DNA from: Streptomyces sp. WAC 01529
GTDB lineage: Bacteria > Actinomycetota > Actinomycetes > Streptomycetales > Streptomycetaceae
Reading direction: 5' to 3'
Length of the DNA: 64,000 nucleotides
Assembly (NCBI RefSeq): GCF_003945545.1
Contig: NZ_CP029617.1
Coordinates: 6,227,001 to 6,291,000, forward strand
The position numbers and the translations under genes are program-made. This document shows positions 16,657 through 26,122 of the stretch, one piece after another. The notes below the pieces were generated by a model. That model worked only from the letters and a program-made list of their open reading frames with translations. It did no database searches and was not told the DNA's origin. Each line of letters begins with the position of its first letter. Position 1 is the first letter of the stretch.

Positions 16657-19560
16657 ATGACCGAGACGACGAGCGGCCCGGCACGAGGTTCCCGCGCCAA
16701 GGGATCCAAGGCCAGCAAGGGTCTGCGCATCGAGCGCATCCACACGACCCCCGGCGTGCATCCGTACGACGAGGTGGTCTGGGAGCGCCGTGACGTCGTC
16801 ATGACCAACTGGCGCGACGGCTCGGTCAACTTCGAGCAGCGTGGCGTCGAGTTCCCCGACTTCTGGTCGGTGAACGCGGTCAACATCGTCACCAGCAAAT
16901 ACTTCCGCGGGGCCGTCGGTACCCCGCAGCGCGAGACCGGCCTCAAGCAGCTGATCGACCGCATCGTGAAGACCTACCGCAAGGCCGGCGAGGACTACAG
17001 CTACTTCGCCTCGCCCGCAGACGCCGAGATCTTCGAGCACGAGCTGGCGTACGCCCTCCTGCACCAGATCTTCAGCTTCAACTCGCCGGTCTGGTTCAAC
17101 GTCGGTACGCCCCAGCCGCAGCAGGTCTCCGCCTGCTTCATCCTGGCCGTCGACGACTCCATGGAGTCGATCCTCGACTGGTACAAGGAAGAGGGCATGA
17201 TCTTCAAGGGCGGCTCCGGCGCCGGCCTGAACCTCTCCCGCATCCGTTCCTCCAAGGAACTGCTGTCCTCCGGAGGCAACGCCTCGGGTCCCGTCTCCTT
17301 CATGCGCGGCGCCGACGCCTCCGCGGGAACGATCAAGTCCGGTGGCGCCACGCGCCGCGCGGCCAAGATGGTCATCCTCGACGTCGACCACCCCGACATC
17401 GAGGGCTTCATCGAGACCAAGGTGAAGGAAGAGGAGAAGATCCGCGCCCTGCGCGACGCGGGCTTCGACATGGACCTGGGCGGCGACGACATCACGTCCG
17501 TCCAGTACCAGAACGCCAACAACTCGGTCCGCGTGAACGACGAGTTCATGAAGGCCGTGGAGTCCGGCTCCAAGTTCGGCCTGCGCGCCCGGATGACCGG
17601 CGACGTCATCGAGGAGGTCGACGCCAAGTCGCTCTTCCGCAAGATGGCCGAGGCCGCCTGGGCCTGCGCCGACCCCGGCATCCAGTACGACGACACCATC
17701 AACGCCTGGCACACCTGCCCGGAGTCCGGCCGGATCAACGGCTCCAACCCGTGCAGCGAGTACATGCACCTGGACAACACGTCCTGCAACCTCGCCTCGC
17801 TGAACCTGATGAAGTTCCTGAAGGACGACGGCAAGGGCACGCAGTCCTTCGACGTCGAGCGCTTCTCGAAGGTCGTCGAGCTGGTCATCACCGCGATGGA
17901 CATCTCGATCTGCTTCGCGGACTTCCCGACCCAGAAGATCGGCGAGAACACCCGCGCCTACCGCCAGCTGGGCATCGGCTACGCCAACCTCGGCGCCCTG
18001 CTCATGGCGACCGGGCACGCGTACGACTCCGACGGCGGTCGCGCCCTCGCCGGCGCCATCACGTCGCTGATGACGGGTACGTCGTACAAGCGTTCCGCCG
18101 AGCTGGCCGCGGTCGTCGGTCCCTACGACGGCTACGCCCGCAACGCCACGCCGCACAAGCGCGTCATGAAGCAGCACTCCGACGCCAACGCCTCGGCCAT
18201 CCGCGTCGACGACCTGGACACGCCGATCTGGGCCGCCGCCACGGAGGCCTGGCAGGACGTGATCCGCCTCGGCGAGAAGAACGGTTTCCGTAACTCCCAG
18301 GCGTCCGTCATCGCGCCGACCGGCACCATCGGTCTCGCGATGTCCTGCGACACCACGGGCCTGGAGCCCGACCTCGCCCTGGTGAAGTTCAAGAAGCTCG
18401 TCGGCGGCGGCTCGATGCAGATCGTCAACGGCACCGTGCCGCAGGCCCTGCGTCGCCTGGGCTACCAGGAGGAGCAGATCGAGGCGATCGTCGCCCACAT
18501 CGCCGAGAACGGCAATGTGATCGACGCCCCGGGGCTGAAGACCGAGCACTACGAGGTCTTCGACTGCGCCATGGGCGAGCGCTCCATCTCCGCGATGGGC
18601 CACGTCCGCATGATGGCCGCGATCCAGCCGTGGATCTCGGGCGCCCTCTCCAAGACGGTCAACCTCCCGGAGACCGCCACCGTCGAGGACGTCGAAGAGG
18701 TCTACTTCGAGGCCTGGAAGATGGGCGTCAAGGCGCTCGCCATCTACCGCGACAACTGCAAGGTCGGCCAGCCGCTCTCCGCCAAGAAGAAGGAGGCGGA
18801 GAAGACCGAGATCACCGAGAAGGCCGAGGACACGATCCGTGCCGCGGTCGAGAAGGTGGTCGAGTACCGCCCGGTCCGCAAGCGCCTCCCGAAGGGCCGT
18901 CCCGGCATCACGACCTCCTTCACGGTGGGTGGCGCCGAGGGTTACATGACCGCCAACTCCTACCCGGACGACGGTCTGGGCGAGGTCTTCCTGAAGATGT
19001 CCAAGCAGGGCTCGACCCTCGCGGGCATGATGGACGCCTTCTCCATCGCCGTCTCGGTCGGTCTGCAGTACGGCGTGCCCCTGGAGACGTACGTCTCCAA
19101 GTTCACGAACATGCGCTTCGAGCCGGCCGGTATGACGGACGACCCGGACGTGCGGATGGCGCAGTCGATCGTCGACTACATCTTCCGCCGCCTGGCGCTG
19201 GACTTCCTGCCCTTCGAGACGCGCTCCGCGCTCGGCATCCACTCGGCCGAGGAGCGTCAGCGTCACCTGGAGACGGGTTCGTACGAGCCGTCCCTGGACG
19301 ACTCCGAGGTCGACGTCGAGGGCCTGGCCCAGTCGGCGCCGCGGCAGACCGAGACCCTGAAGGCGGTCGCCATGCCGAAGGCGGAGGCCGAGGCGGCCAA
19401 GCCCGCCCCGCAGCAGGCGCACACCAGCGCCGAGCTCGTCGAGATGCAGCTGGGCATCCAGGCCGATGCGCCGCTCTGCTTCTCCTGCGGTACGAAGATG
19501 CAGCGGGCGGGTTCCTGCTACATCTGCGAGGGCTGCGGCTCCACCAGCGGCTGCAGCTGA
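16657..19560 (+). CDS. nrdJ: Class II (adenosylcobalamin-dependent) ribonucleotide reductase
   Basis: 967 residues from the ATG at 16657, with GGGAGG 4 nt upstream; the open frame to 16555 is discounted. Catalytic-barrel motifs include NPCSEY, the thiyl-radical and redox cysteine regions (QVSACFILAVDDS, VFDCAMGERS), and a C-terminal CxxC-rich tail (CFSCGTKM, CYICEGCG) that re-reduces the active site. It converts ribonucleotides to deoxyribonucleotides using coenzyme B12 and needs no oxygen-dependent partner. No cobalamin riboswitch is visible upstream; control is likely through NrdR. Confidence 0.96.
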   Translation: MTETTSGPARGSRAKGSKASKGLRIERIHTTPGVHPYDEVVWERRDVVMTNWRDGSVNFEQRGVEFPDFWSVNAVNIVTSKYFRGAVGTPQRETGLKQLIDRIVKTYRKAGEDYSYFASPADAEIFEHELAYALLHQIFSFNSPVWFNVGTPQPQQVSACFILAVDDSMESILDWYKEEGMIFKGGSGAGLNLSRIRSSKELLSSGGNASGPVSFMRGADASAGTIKSGGATRRAAKMVILDVDHPDIEGFIETKVKEEEKIRALRDAGFDMDLGGDDITSVQYQNANNSVRVNDEFMKAVESGSKFGLRARMTGDVIEEVDAKSLFRKMAEAAWACADPGIQYDDTINAWHTCPESGRINGSNPCSEYMHLDNTSCNLASLNLMKFLKDDGKGTQSFDVERFSKVVELVITAMDISICFADFPTQKIGENTRAYRQLGIGYANLGALLMATGHAYDSDGGRALAGAITSLMTGTSYKRSAELAAVVGPYDGYARNATPHKRVMKQHSDANASAIRVDDLDTPIWAAATEAWQDVIRLGEKNGFRNSQASVIAPTGTIGLAMSCDTTGLEPDLALVKFKKLVGGGSMQIVNGTVPQALRRLGYQEEQIEAIVAHIAENGNVIDAPGLKTEHYEVFDCAMGERSISAMGHVRMMAAIQPWISGALSKTVNLPETATVEDVEEVYFEAWKMGVKALAIYRDNCKVGQPLSAKKKEAEKTEITEKAEDTIRAAVEKVVEYRPVRKRLPKGRPGITTSFTVGGAEGYMTANSYPDDGLGEVFLKMSKQGSTLAGMMDAFSIAVSVGLQYGVPLETYVSKFTNMRFEPAGMTDDPDVRMAQSIVDYIFRRLALDFLPFETRSALGIHSAEERQRHLETGSYEPSLDDSEVDVEGLAQSAPRQTETLKAVAMPKAEAEAAKPAPQQAHTSAELVEMQLGIQADAPLCFSCGTKMQRAGSCYICEGCGSTSGCS

Positions 19561-19609
19561 TTTGGCGGGCTGTCCGCGTGACAGCACGTGACACTGGCTG
19601 ACAGTGCAT

Positions 19610-19640
19610 GAAGGGGATCGACGACGCGTCGGTCCCCTTC
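19610..19640. terminator. Terminator between nrdJ and a convergent terD-like gene
   Basis: Stem GAAGGGGA/TCCCCTTC (19610-19617 with 19633-19640), with an inner CGACG/CGTCG helix. It lies between the nrdJ stop at 19560 and the convergent stop at 19656. Confidence 0.7.
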
Positions 19641-19655
19641 GTCATGCCCTCGACG

Positions 19656-20183
19656 TCAGAGCTTGCCTCCCATGAGGGCGGCGAACTCCGTCGGACCGGC
19701 GTCGAAGCCCCGGATGACCTCGCGGAACGACCACGCCCCCGATTCGTCCCTGGTGAACTCGGCGACGGTCGAGGCCGTGCGCCCGGCGACACCGGCCAGG
19801 TCGTTCTGGGCCAGCTCCGTGTGGCCCTCGCGAATCCTCACCGCCGTGTTGGGGATGTCGCCGAACACCCTCTGCTCGTCGTGCTGTTGGATGGCGACAC
19901 CCACCACCACGCGCGCGTACGTGGACGCGAGACGGTCCAGCTCGAGCACCATGACCTCGTCGTAACCGAAGCCCTGGCCCGTCCTGCTGTCACGGTTGAG
20001 GGTGATCGTGCCGTCGGGAGAGCGGCTGTCGAAGTGCACGAGGTACACAGGGGCTCCGTATGGAGCGTCCGACGTGTACGTGGCGGCGATGATGTCGAGG
20101 TCGTGGGGAGGGGACCCGGCAGGGCTCGGGTCCCACTTGAGACCCACTTCGACCTTCTTGATTCCCTTGCTGACACTGCTCAT
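19656..20183 (-). CDS. TerD-family stress/tellurium-resistance-like protein
   Basis: 175 residues from the ATG at 20183, preceded by GGAGGGGG. The whole protein is one TerD/CABP domain: KGIKKVEVGLKWDP, DLDIIAATY, VYLVHF, NRDSRTGQGFGYDEVMVLELDRL and ARVVVGVAIQQ, with acidic positions that usually bind calcium. It stands alone here, without the other ter genes. Streptomyces carry many single TerD paralogs, several linked to development or stress, so the exact role is unclear. Confidence 0.85.
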   Translation of the reverse strand: MSSVSKGIKKVEVGLKWDPSPAGSPPHDLDIIAATYTSDAPYGAPVYLVHFDSRSPDGTITLNRDSRTGQGFGYDEVMVLELDRLASTYARVVVGVAIQQHDEQRVFGDIPNTAVRIREGHTELAQNDLAGVAGRTASTVAEFTRDESGAWSFREVIRGFDAGPTEFAALMGGKL

Positions 20184-20351
20184 TGGGCTTCCCCCTCCTC
20201 GTGACCCGGCGCTGCGGTTCCGCCAGGATGTCCCACACACACGCTACGACGCACGACTGACAACGGCGTAGCGTCCCTGGTCAGGGGGCGCAACGGGACG
20301 GCGTGCTGAACGGGTTGGCGCCTGTCGGCGGCCACGGGAGATCATTGCCCC

Positions 20352-21173
20352 ATGACATGGAACGGGGATGAACTCGATCTCGACGCCTACTTGGCGAGAG
20401 TCGGGCACACGGGGGACACGAAGCCGGATCTGGACACTCTCCGCGCGCTCCACAGGGCGCATGTGGCGTCGATCCCCTTCGAGAACCTCGAGGTGATGCT
20501 CGGCCGTCCGGTCCCGCTGGACCTGGCGGCACTGCAGGACAAGATGGTGCGCGGGCGGCGGGGAGGCTACTGCTACGAACAGAACCTGCTCTTCGCGGCG
20601 GCTCTCGAACGCATCGGGTTCAACGTCACGGGACTGGGGGCGCGCGTCAGGGCCGGGGCCTCCACCACGCGCGCGGTGACGCACATGCTCCTGAAGGTCG
20701 AGGTGGACGGGGAGGAGTGGCACTGCGACGTGGGGTTCGGCGCAGAAGGGCTGCTCGAACCGATCCCGCTGCTCGACGGGGTGGAAGTGCGACAAGGAGA
20801 GTGGCGTTATCGCATCGACGGCGAGGACGGCGGGGTTCTGGTCCTGCGGACGTGGCGCCCCGACGGGTGGTTCGATCTGTACGCCTACACCCTGGAGTCA
20901 CGTCTTCCCGTCGACTACGTAGTGATGAACCACTACACATCGACCCATCCCAGGTCGTCGTTCATCCGGCGGCCGGTGATACAGCAGGGCACTCCGCGGG
21001 TGCGCCGCAGGCTGGTGGGAGATCAGTTGAGTGTGGCGCGCCCGGACGGCTCCGTCGTCGAACGGACCGTTCCTGTGGGCGAATTGACGCACCTTCTCGC
21101 GCGGGAGTTCGGCATCGAGCTGGAAGCTGACGATTCAGCCGAGCTGATCAGGGTGCACTACGCCGGAGCGTGA
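20352..21173 (+). CDS. Arylamine N-acetyltransferase (NAT)
   Basis: 273 residues. The catalytic triad is Cys74 (RGGYCYEQN), His111 and Asp126 (CDVGFG), and SIPFENLEV near the N-terminus is typical. NATs transfer acetyl from acetyl-CoA to arylamines or hydrazines; some homologs close the ring in ansamycin biosynthesis, but no such cluster is here, so detoxification is more likely. A GGGAG lies about 11 nt before the ATG. It diverges from the terD-like gene. Confidence 0.9.
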   Translation: MTWNGDELDLDAYLARVGHTGDTKPDLDTLRALHRAHVASIPFENLEVMLGRPVPLDLAALQDKMVRGRRGGYCYEQNLLFAAALERIGFNVTGLGARVRAGASTTRAVTHMLLKVEVDGEEWHCDVGFGAEGLLEPIPLLDGVEVRQGEWRYRIDGEDGGVLVLRTWRPDGWFDLYAYTLESRLPVDYVVMNHYTSTHPRSSFIRRPVIQQGTPRVRRRLVGDQLSVARPDGSVVERTVPVGELTHLLAREFGIELEADDSAELIRVHYAGA

Positions 21174-21194
21174 CCCCGGCCGCGCGCTGCGCCG

Positions 21195-21200
21195 TACGAT
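21195..21200 (+). promoter_or_regulatory. Putative -10 box of a leaderless transcript
   Basis: TACGAT sits 6 nt before the GTG at 21207 and there is no ribosome site. Transcription would begin at or next to the start codon. Confidence 0.45.
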
Positions 21201-21206
21201 GGCGCG

Positions 21207-21812
21207 GTGCTGGTCAAGTGGATTCGCTGCACCGTGGTGGACCGTCGGGGGTTCGAGCGAGGGCAGCGAAAGTGGGCGGGGCTTTTGGGTGAGCCGGGGT
21301 TCCGGGGGCAGGGCGGGGGGTGGAGCAGAGAGCGGGCGGGCGTCGCCCATGTCTTCGCCTTCTGGGAGAGCCGGCCCTTCTACGACTCCTTCATGGCCCG
21401 CTCGCACGACCGCCTCGCGGCCGCGCAGGGGGGTACGTACAAAAACCTCCAAGCCAAGCTCTTCGATCACCGCTTCGACGTGAAGACGGGATTCGAGCCG
21501 CGCTTCACGGACGCCGACGTGGTGCGTGTCGCGCACTGCCGGGTCCGTGAAGCGCGGGTGGATCACTTCGCGCTGATGCAGGAGAAGGTCTGGAATCCGG
21601 CGATGGCAGGGTCGCCCGGAATGGTGCGCGGTCTCTTCGGAGAGGCCCCTGGACACGAATTCCTCGTGCTCTCCATGTGGCAGTCCGCCGCGGAGCACGG
21701 CAAGTACCGCGCCGAACGAGTGGAACGTCTCTCGTTGCGTGCGCAGACGGACGCCGATGTCTCCGCTCTCGCCGGGGACATCGTGCAGCTGGAGCCGTCG
21801 TGGACGGTATGA
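21207..21812 (+). CDS. DUF4937 domain (YdbC-like) protein
   Basis: 201 residues. It begins VKWIRCTVVDRRGF and continues in a ferredoxin-like alpha/beta pattern duplicated in two halves (about 1-95 and 100-201, each with an F/L-FWES or LSMWQS strand), as in DUF4937/antibiotic-monooxygenase-like proteins. No catalytic residues can be assigned. It appears to be transcribed as a leaderless mRNA. Its function is not known to me. Confidence 0.75.
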   Translation: MLVKWIRCTVVDRRGFERGQRKWAGLLGEPGFRGQGGGWSRERAGVAHVFAFWESRPFYDSFMARSHDRLAAAQGGTYKNLQAKLFDHRFDVKTGFEPRFTDADVVRVAHCRVREARVDHFALMQEKVWNPAMAGSPGMVRGLFGEAPGHEFLVLSMWQSAAEHGKYRAERVERLSLRAQTDADVSALAGDIVQLEPSWTV

Positions 21813-21855
21813 GCCCTGTCCGCGGGTGTGAGCCTGGTCCGCGGAGCGGCCACTG

Positions 21856-22566
21856 TCACCGTCTGGTGAAAGCTCCTGCGCGGGCTGCGGCAACGGCAGC
21901 CGCCGCCGACTGATCGGCGAGAGCCGTATCGATCGGCTCACGGGTGATGAACACCCGGAGAAACAAGGGCGCCGACACGGCACGGACGAGCGCGGCCGAG
22001 TCGACGTCCGGGGTCGCCTCGCCGCGCTCCACGGCACGCGCGACGACTGCCTCGCAGCGGCTGAACCGCTCGGCGTAGAAGGCGTGGAGGGCTTCGGCCG
22101 CCCGCTCCGACTGGAAGGCCGCGGCGATGAAGGCGGTGGGTGCGGCGGCCGTCGCCGCGTCGGAGAAGGAGTCGACCACCTCCCGGGCCAGTTCGCGCAG
22201 GTCCCCCTCCAGGCTGCCGGTGTCCGGCGGAGTCCATGCGTCCTCGCCCGCCATGGCCAGGGCGTCGGCGACCATTCCTTCGAGCCCGCCCCAGCGGCGG
22301 TACAGCGTGGTCTTGTGGACGCCCGAATGATCGGCCACGTATTCGACGGTGAGGCCGGGGTAGCCATGGTCGGCCAGGCCGCTCAGCACGGCGTCGCGGA
22401 CGGCGGCGCGGGTGCGGGCGGTGCGGCCGCCGGGGCGCCGGGTGCCGGGGGCGGCGGCCGTCGCTGTCGCTGCTGACTCCACTTCGGCGGGCTTCGACGC
22501 CGGGTCTTGCGGTGACCCGGCACCCCGTCGGCGGCTCTGACCAGCTGCGACAGGTTTGTCGGCCAT
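21856..22566 (-). CDS. TetR-family transcriptional regulator
   Basis: 236 residues from the ATG at 22566, preceded by GAGGGGAG 8 nt away; the open frame further upstream runs antisense into the ABC-F gene and is ignored. A disordered Ala/Pro/Gly-rich head of about 45 residues is followed by the TetR helix-turn-helix (VEYVADHSGVHKTTLYRRW) and a TetR C-terminal ligand domain. It diverges from an ABC-F gene 117 bp away, and the shared region has repeated ACTTCyGTTGCGTT motifs, so it probably represses the ABC-F gene and itself. Confidence 0.9.
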   Translation of the reverse strand: MADKPVAAGQSRRRGAGSPQDPASKPAEVESAATATAAAPGTRRPGGRTARTRAAVRDAVLSGLADHGYPGLTVEYVADHSGVHKTTLYRRWGGLEGMVADALAMAGEDAWTPPDTGSLEGDLRELAREVVDSFSDAATAAAPTAFIAAAFQSERAAEALHAFYAERFSRCEAVVARAVERGEATPDVDSAALVRAVSAPLFLRVFITREPIDTALADQSAAAAVAAARAGAFTRR

Positions 22567-22588
22567 GGCTCGGCTCCCCTCAATTGCT

Positions 22589-22652
22589 ACTTCTGTTGCG
22601 TTAGGTTTGGCATATGTGCCACACTCATCGTAACGCGACTTCCGTTGCGTTT
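22589..22652. promoter_or_regulatory. Candidate TetR operator region (tetR / ABC-F)
   Basis: Two direct copies of ACTTC[T/C]GTTGCGTT[A/T] at 22589-22603 and 22638-22652, 49 bp apart. The second pairs with an upstream TAACG to form an inverted repeat (TAACG...CGTTG). Both lie in the only divergent gap of this gene pair. Confidence 0.5.
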
Positions 22653-22683
22653 GTCTGGTGTGGATATGGAACCGGGGGTGCCC

Positions 22684-24294
22684 TTGCCTACTCAGATCTC
22701 TCTGCATGGCGTGACCAAGGCCCGTGGCGAGCGGCTGCTGTTCGATGGCGTCTCCTTCGCGATCAGGCCGGGCGAGCGCATAGGCGTCGTGGGGGAGAAC
22801 GGCGCGGGCAAGTCCACCCTGCTGCACCTGATGTCCGGCAACGAGCAACCCGATGAGGGGGAGATCGTCACCGTCGCCGAGCAGGGGGTCGGGCTGCTCG
22901 CGCAGACTCCCCAACTGTCCGCGGACCGCCGGGTCGGTGACGCGATCGATGCGGCGCTCGCCGAGCTGCGTTCCATGGAGCGACGGCTGCGCGACCTCGA
23001 GGCGAGCCTTGATTCCGCCACCGACCAGGCCCTGGGTGAGTACGGCGGCCTGCTCACCGCTTTCGAGATGCGCGGCGGCTATGAGGCGGACGCGCGGGTG
23101 GACAAGGCGATGAACGGCCTGGGGCTCGGGCACATCGGCAAGGACAGGATCCTCGGCAGCCTGTCCGGCGGTGAACAGGCGCGGCTCGGCCTGGCCTGCC
23201 TCATCGCGGCCGCCCCGGAAGTCATGCTCCTGGACGAGCCGACCAATCACCTGGACGAGGGGGCGCTCGACTGGCTGGAGGGCGCCCTGACGGCACATCG
23301 CGGCACAGTGGTCGCGGTCTCCCACGACCGCACCTTTCTGGAGCGAGTCGCCACCGCCATCCTCGAAGTGGACGCCGACCGCAGGACGGTGGTGCGGCAC
23401 GGCGGCGGCTATCAGGGACTGCTCGCCGCACGGTCAGCCGCCCGCGCGCGCTGGGAGCAGGAGTACGCGCGGTGGTGCGAGGAGACGGACCGGCTCCAGG
23501 AGTTCATGGCGACCACCGCCCATGCCGTCGCCGGCGGGCGCGGCATGAAGGACAACAACAAAATGGCGTACGACCGAGCGGGCGGCCGGGTCCAGGCCTC
23601 CGTCGCGGGCCGCGTGCGCAACGCGCAGGAGCGGCTCCGCAGACTGCGCGAGCAGCCGGTCGCCAAGCCTCCCGAGCCACTGAGGTTCGCGGCACGCCCC
23701 GTAACGGGCGCCGCCGAGGGGGCGCTGGTGACCCTGCGCGATGTGCGCGTGGGCGAGCGGCTCGCCGTGGACGAGCTGACGGTTTCGGCCGGCGAGCGAC
23801 TGCTGATCCACGGGGGCAACGGCGCGGGGAAGTCCACCCTGCTGCGCACCATGGCGGGCGTCCTGGAGCCTGATCAAGGGACCGTCGTCCGCAGAGGGCG
23901 GATCGGCTATCTCGCCCAGGAGATACCGGTACAACGCCCTGCCGAGCGAGTCCTCGACGCGTTCGGCAAGGGCCTCGGCCTGACCGAGGAGGAGCAGACG
24001 GAACTGCTCCTGTCGTACGGCCTCTTCCGGGAGCGCGACCTGCACCTCCCCGTGGGGGTGCTCTCCGCCGGACAGCGCCGCAGGCTGGCCCTCGCCCGCC
24101 TGCTCGCCCGCCCCGCGGACCTGCTGCTCCTCGACGAGCCCGCCAACCACTTGGCGCTCGGCCTGGTCGAGGAGCTGGAGACGGCGCTCGACCAGTGGCC
24201 AGGAGCGCTGGTCGTCGTCTCGCACGACCGATCCCTGCGTCGGCGTTTCACGGGTCGAATACGCCGGATGGAGTCCGGACGGCTACCCGGCTGA
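22684..24294 (+). CDS. ABC-F family ATPase (ribosome protection / antibiotic resistance type)
   Basis: 536 residues from a TTG with GGGGG 5 nt upstream; ATG 22666 and GTG 22678 are alternatives. It has two ABC domains with no membrane segment: Walker A GENGAGKST and GGNGAGKST, signatures LSGGEQ and LSAGQ, Walker B LLDEPTNHL and LLDEPANHL. Between them is the ABC-F linker, containing GGRGMKDNNKMAYDRAGGRVQ. ABC-F proteins work at the ribosomal E site to dislodge antibiotics or ease stalling. Control by the divergent TetR protein favours an inducible antibiotic-resistance role; the drug is unknown. Confidence 0.9.
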   Translation: MPTQISLHGVTKARGERLLFDGVSFAIRPGERIGVVGENGAGKSTLLHLMSGNEQPDEGEIVTVAEQGVGLLAQTPQLSADRRVGDAIDAALAELRSMERRLRDLEASLDSATDQALGEYGGLLTAFEMRGGYEADARVDKAMNGLGLGHIGKDRILGSLSGGEQARLGLACLIAAAPEVMLLDEPTNHLDEGALDWLEGALTAHRGTVVAVSHDRTFLERVATAILEVDADRRTVVRHGGGYQGLLAARSAARARWEQEYARWCEETDRLQEFMATTAHAVAGGRGMKDNNKMAYDRAGGRVQASVAGRVRNAQERLRRLREQPVAKPPEPLRFAARPVTGAAEGALVTLRDVRVGERLAVDELTVSAGERLLIHGGNGAGKSTLLRTMAGVLEPDQGTVVRRGRIGYLAQEIPVQRPAERVLDAFGKGLGLTEEEQTELLLSYGLFRERDLHLPVGVLSAGQRRRLALARLLARPADLLLLDEPANHLALGLVEELETALDQWPGALVVVSHDRSLRRRFTGRIRRMESGRLPG

Positions 24295-24316
24295 CCCGCC
24301 CGACACCGAGCCGATC

Positions 24317-24322
24317 TAGGGT
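24317..24322 (+). promoter_or_regulatory. Putative -10 box of a leaderless phosphatase transcript
   Basis: TAGGGT lies 6 nt before ATG 24329; no ribosome site is present. Confidence 0.5.
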
Positions 24323-24328
24323 TTCCGC

Positions 24329-24988
24329 ATGGCACGCCCGCGGCGCATCATCCTGGTCCGGCACGGCGAGTCGGCGGGCAACGCCGACGACACCGTGTAC
24401 GAGCGCGAGCCCGATCACGCTCTGGCACTCACCGAGACGGGGTGGGCCCAAGCGGCGGACGCGGGAAAACAGCTGCGGGAAGTGCTCGGCCGAGAGCGGG
24501 TGAGCGTGTACGTCTCGCCGTACCGCCGCACGCACGAGACGCTCCAGGCCTTCCGGCTCGACCCCGAGCTGGTGCGCGTGCGCGAGGAACCCAGGCTGCG
24601 CGAGCAGGACTGGGGCAACTGGCAGGACAGGGACGACGTACGTCTGCAGAAGGCGTACCGGGACGCGTACGGACACTTCTTCTACCGGTTCGCGCAGGGC
24701 GAGTCGGGAGCCGATGTCTACGACAGGGTGGGGGCCTTCCTGGAGAGCCTTTACCGCAGCTTCGAGGCCCCGGACCACCCGCCCAATGTCCTGCTCGTCA
24801 CGCACGGGCTCACCATGCGACTGTTCTGCATGCGGTGGTTCCACTGGTCGGTGGCCGAGTTCGAATCACTCTCCAACCCGGGGAACGGCGAGATGAGGAT
24901 GCTGGTGCTCGGTGAAGACGGCAAGTACGCGCTGGACCGACCCTTCGAACGCTGGCGCGAACCAGAGCCGTACGGCGTCACCGGATAG
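24329..24988 (+). CDS. Histidine phosphatase family protein (phosphoglycerate mutase-like)
   Basis: 219 residues. The catalytic RHGESAGN is near the N-terminus (about residues 11-18), followed by SPYRRTHET, a Glu region (REQDWGN) and the second His in VTHGLTMR. Family members remove phosphate via a phospho-histidine; the substrate cannot be told. It seems leaderless. The next gene begins 12 nt after the stop. Confidence 0.88.
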   Translation: MARPRRIILVRHGESAGNADDTVYEREPDHALALTETGWAQAADAGKQLREVLGRERVSVYVSPYRRTHETLQAFRLDPELVRVREEPRLREQDWGNWQDRDDVRLQKAYRDAYGHFFYRFAQGESGADVYDRVGAFLESLYRSFEAPDHPPNVLLVTHGLTMRLFCMRWFHWSVAEFESLSNPGNGEMRMLVLGEDGKYALDRPFERWREPEPYGVTG

Positions 24989-25000
24989 AGTGGCAGGGCG

Positions 25001-25909
25001 ATGACCGCTGACTTCTCTCCCGACCGGCGCCTGGAGCGCGCTCTGGCCAGCCTGCGCGGACTGGCGGTGGGGGACGCGCTGGGCTCCCAGTTCTTCGTGC
25101 CCGGGCACTACCCGCTGCTCAAGCACCGCCAGCTGCCGGACGCCCCATGGCAGTGGACCGACGACACCGAGATGGCCTGCTCCGTGCTGGCCGTCCTCGG
25201 CAAGCACCGGCGGATCGACCAGGACGCACTCGCCCAGTCCTTCGCCGAGCACCATGACTTCGACCGTGGTTACGGCCCCGCCGTGAACCGCCTGCTGAGG
25301 CAGGTCCGTGAGGGCGGGGACTGGCGTGAGCTGGCCTCCGCGCTGTTCAAAGGACAGGGGTCCTGGGGCAACGGCGCCGCGATGCGCATCGCCCCGCTCG
25401 GCGCCTGGTACGCGGACGACCCGGAACAGGCGACGCACCAGGCGGAGATCTCGGCCTACCCCACGCATCAGCACCGGGAGGCCGTGGTCGGTGCCATGGC
25501 GGTGGCTGCGGCGGCGGCACTGACGGCGGACCCCGCGGGACCGCCCACGCCGAGGGCTCTTCTCGACGGGGTCATCGCCCTGGTGCCGCGCAGCGCGGTC
25601 GGGGCGGGGCTGCGCAGGGCGCGGGACATGCTCGACTACGGCGACGCGGCGACGGTCGCCGCGGTCCTGGGGTGCGGGCGCCGCACGACGGCCCATGACA
25701 CGGTGCCGTTCGCGTTGTGGTCGGCCGCGCGTGGCCTCGGGGCGTACGAGCGGGCCATCTGGGAGACCGCTCAGGTGGGCGGCGACATGGACACGACCTG
25801 CGCCATCGTGGGGGGCGTCATCGCTGCCGGGGACGGCGGAGCGCCGCCCGCGGAGTGGCTGGAGCGAACCGAAAAGCTGCCGGGCTGGGTGCCGGTCGGG
25901 AAGGCCTGA
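25001..25909 (+). CDS. ADP-ribosylglycohydrolase family protein
   Basis: 302 residues. LRGLAVGDALG and the metal-binding WTDDTEM at the N-terminus, GSWGNGAAMRIAPLG in the middle and GGDMDTTCAIVGG near the C-terminus are the ARH/DraG fold signature for two magnesium ions. These enzymes remove ADP-ribose from proteins or nucleic acids. TAGAGT at 24986-24991 overlaps the stop of the upstream phosphatase gene and could be a -10 for a leaderless start; co-transcription is also possible. Confidence 0.88.
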   Translation: MTADFSPDRRLERALASLRGLAVGDALGSQFFVPGHYPLLKHRQLPDAPWQWTDDTEMACSVLAVLGKHRRIDQDALAQSFAEHHDFDRGYGPAVNRLLRQVREGGDWRELASALFKGQGSWGNGAAMRIAPLGAWYADDPEQATHQAEISAYPTHQHREAVVGAMAVAAAAALTADPAGPPTPRALLDGVIALVPRSAVGAGLRRARDMLDYGDAATVAAVLGCGRRTTAHDTVPFALWSAARGLGAYERAIWETAQVGGDMDTTCAIVGGVIAAGDGGAPPAEWLERTEKLPGWVPVGKA

Positions 25910-26122
25910 TCCAGGCAATACCGACAGGCCGGCGATGCAACGTCACGGTCGTGCCACAGGGGTGCCCGGGGCCGGAGAGGCCCACGGCGGCGCGGATACG
26001 CTGATGCGGCCCGCTAGTTGATCTTGACGTGCGTGCGTTGAACGAGATGCCGGTCCCGGCAGCCCTGCGGCCATCCATGTCCGCCGCGCGCCGCACGGAG
26101 AAGCCGGCCGGGAGGGGGCCCC

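Noticed and set aside
16624..19587. 987-codon antisense frame opposite nrdJ
   Set aside because: Mirror of nrdJ codon bias with no domain; nrdJ is complete on the plus strand.
22601..22611. TTAGGTTTGGC resembling half an iron box
   Set aside because: The second half (ATATGTGCC) does not match CTCACCTAA, and the neighbours are a drug-resistance type pair.
22567..23400. Extension of the tetR frame far upstream
   Set aside because: It would run antisense through the ABC-F gene and over the shared operator; the ATG at 22566 has a good ribosome site.
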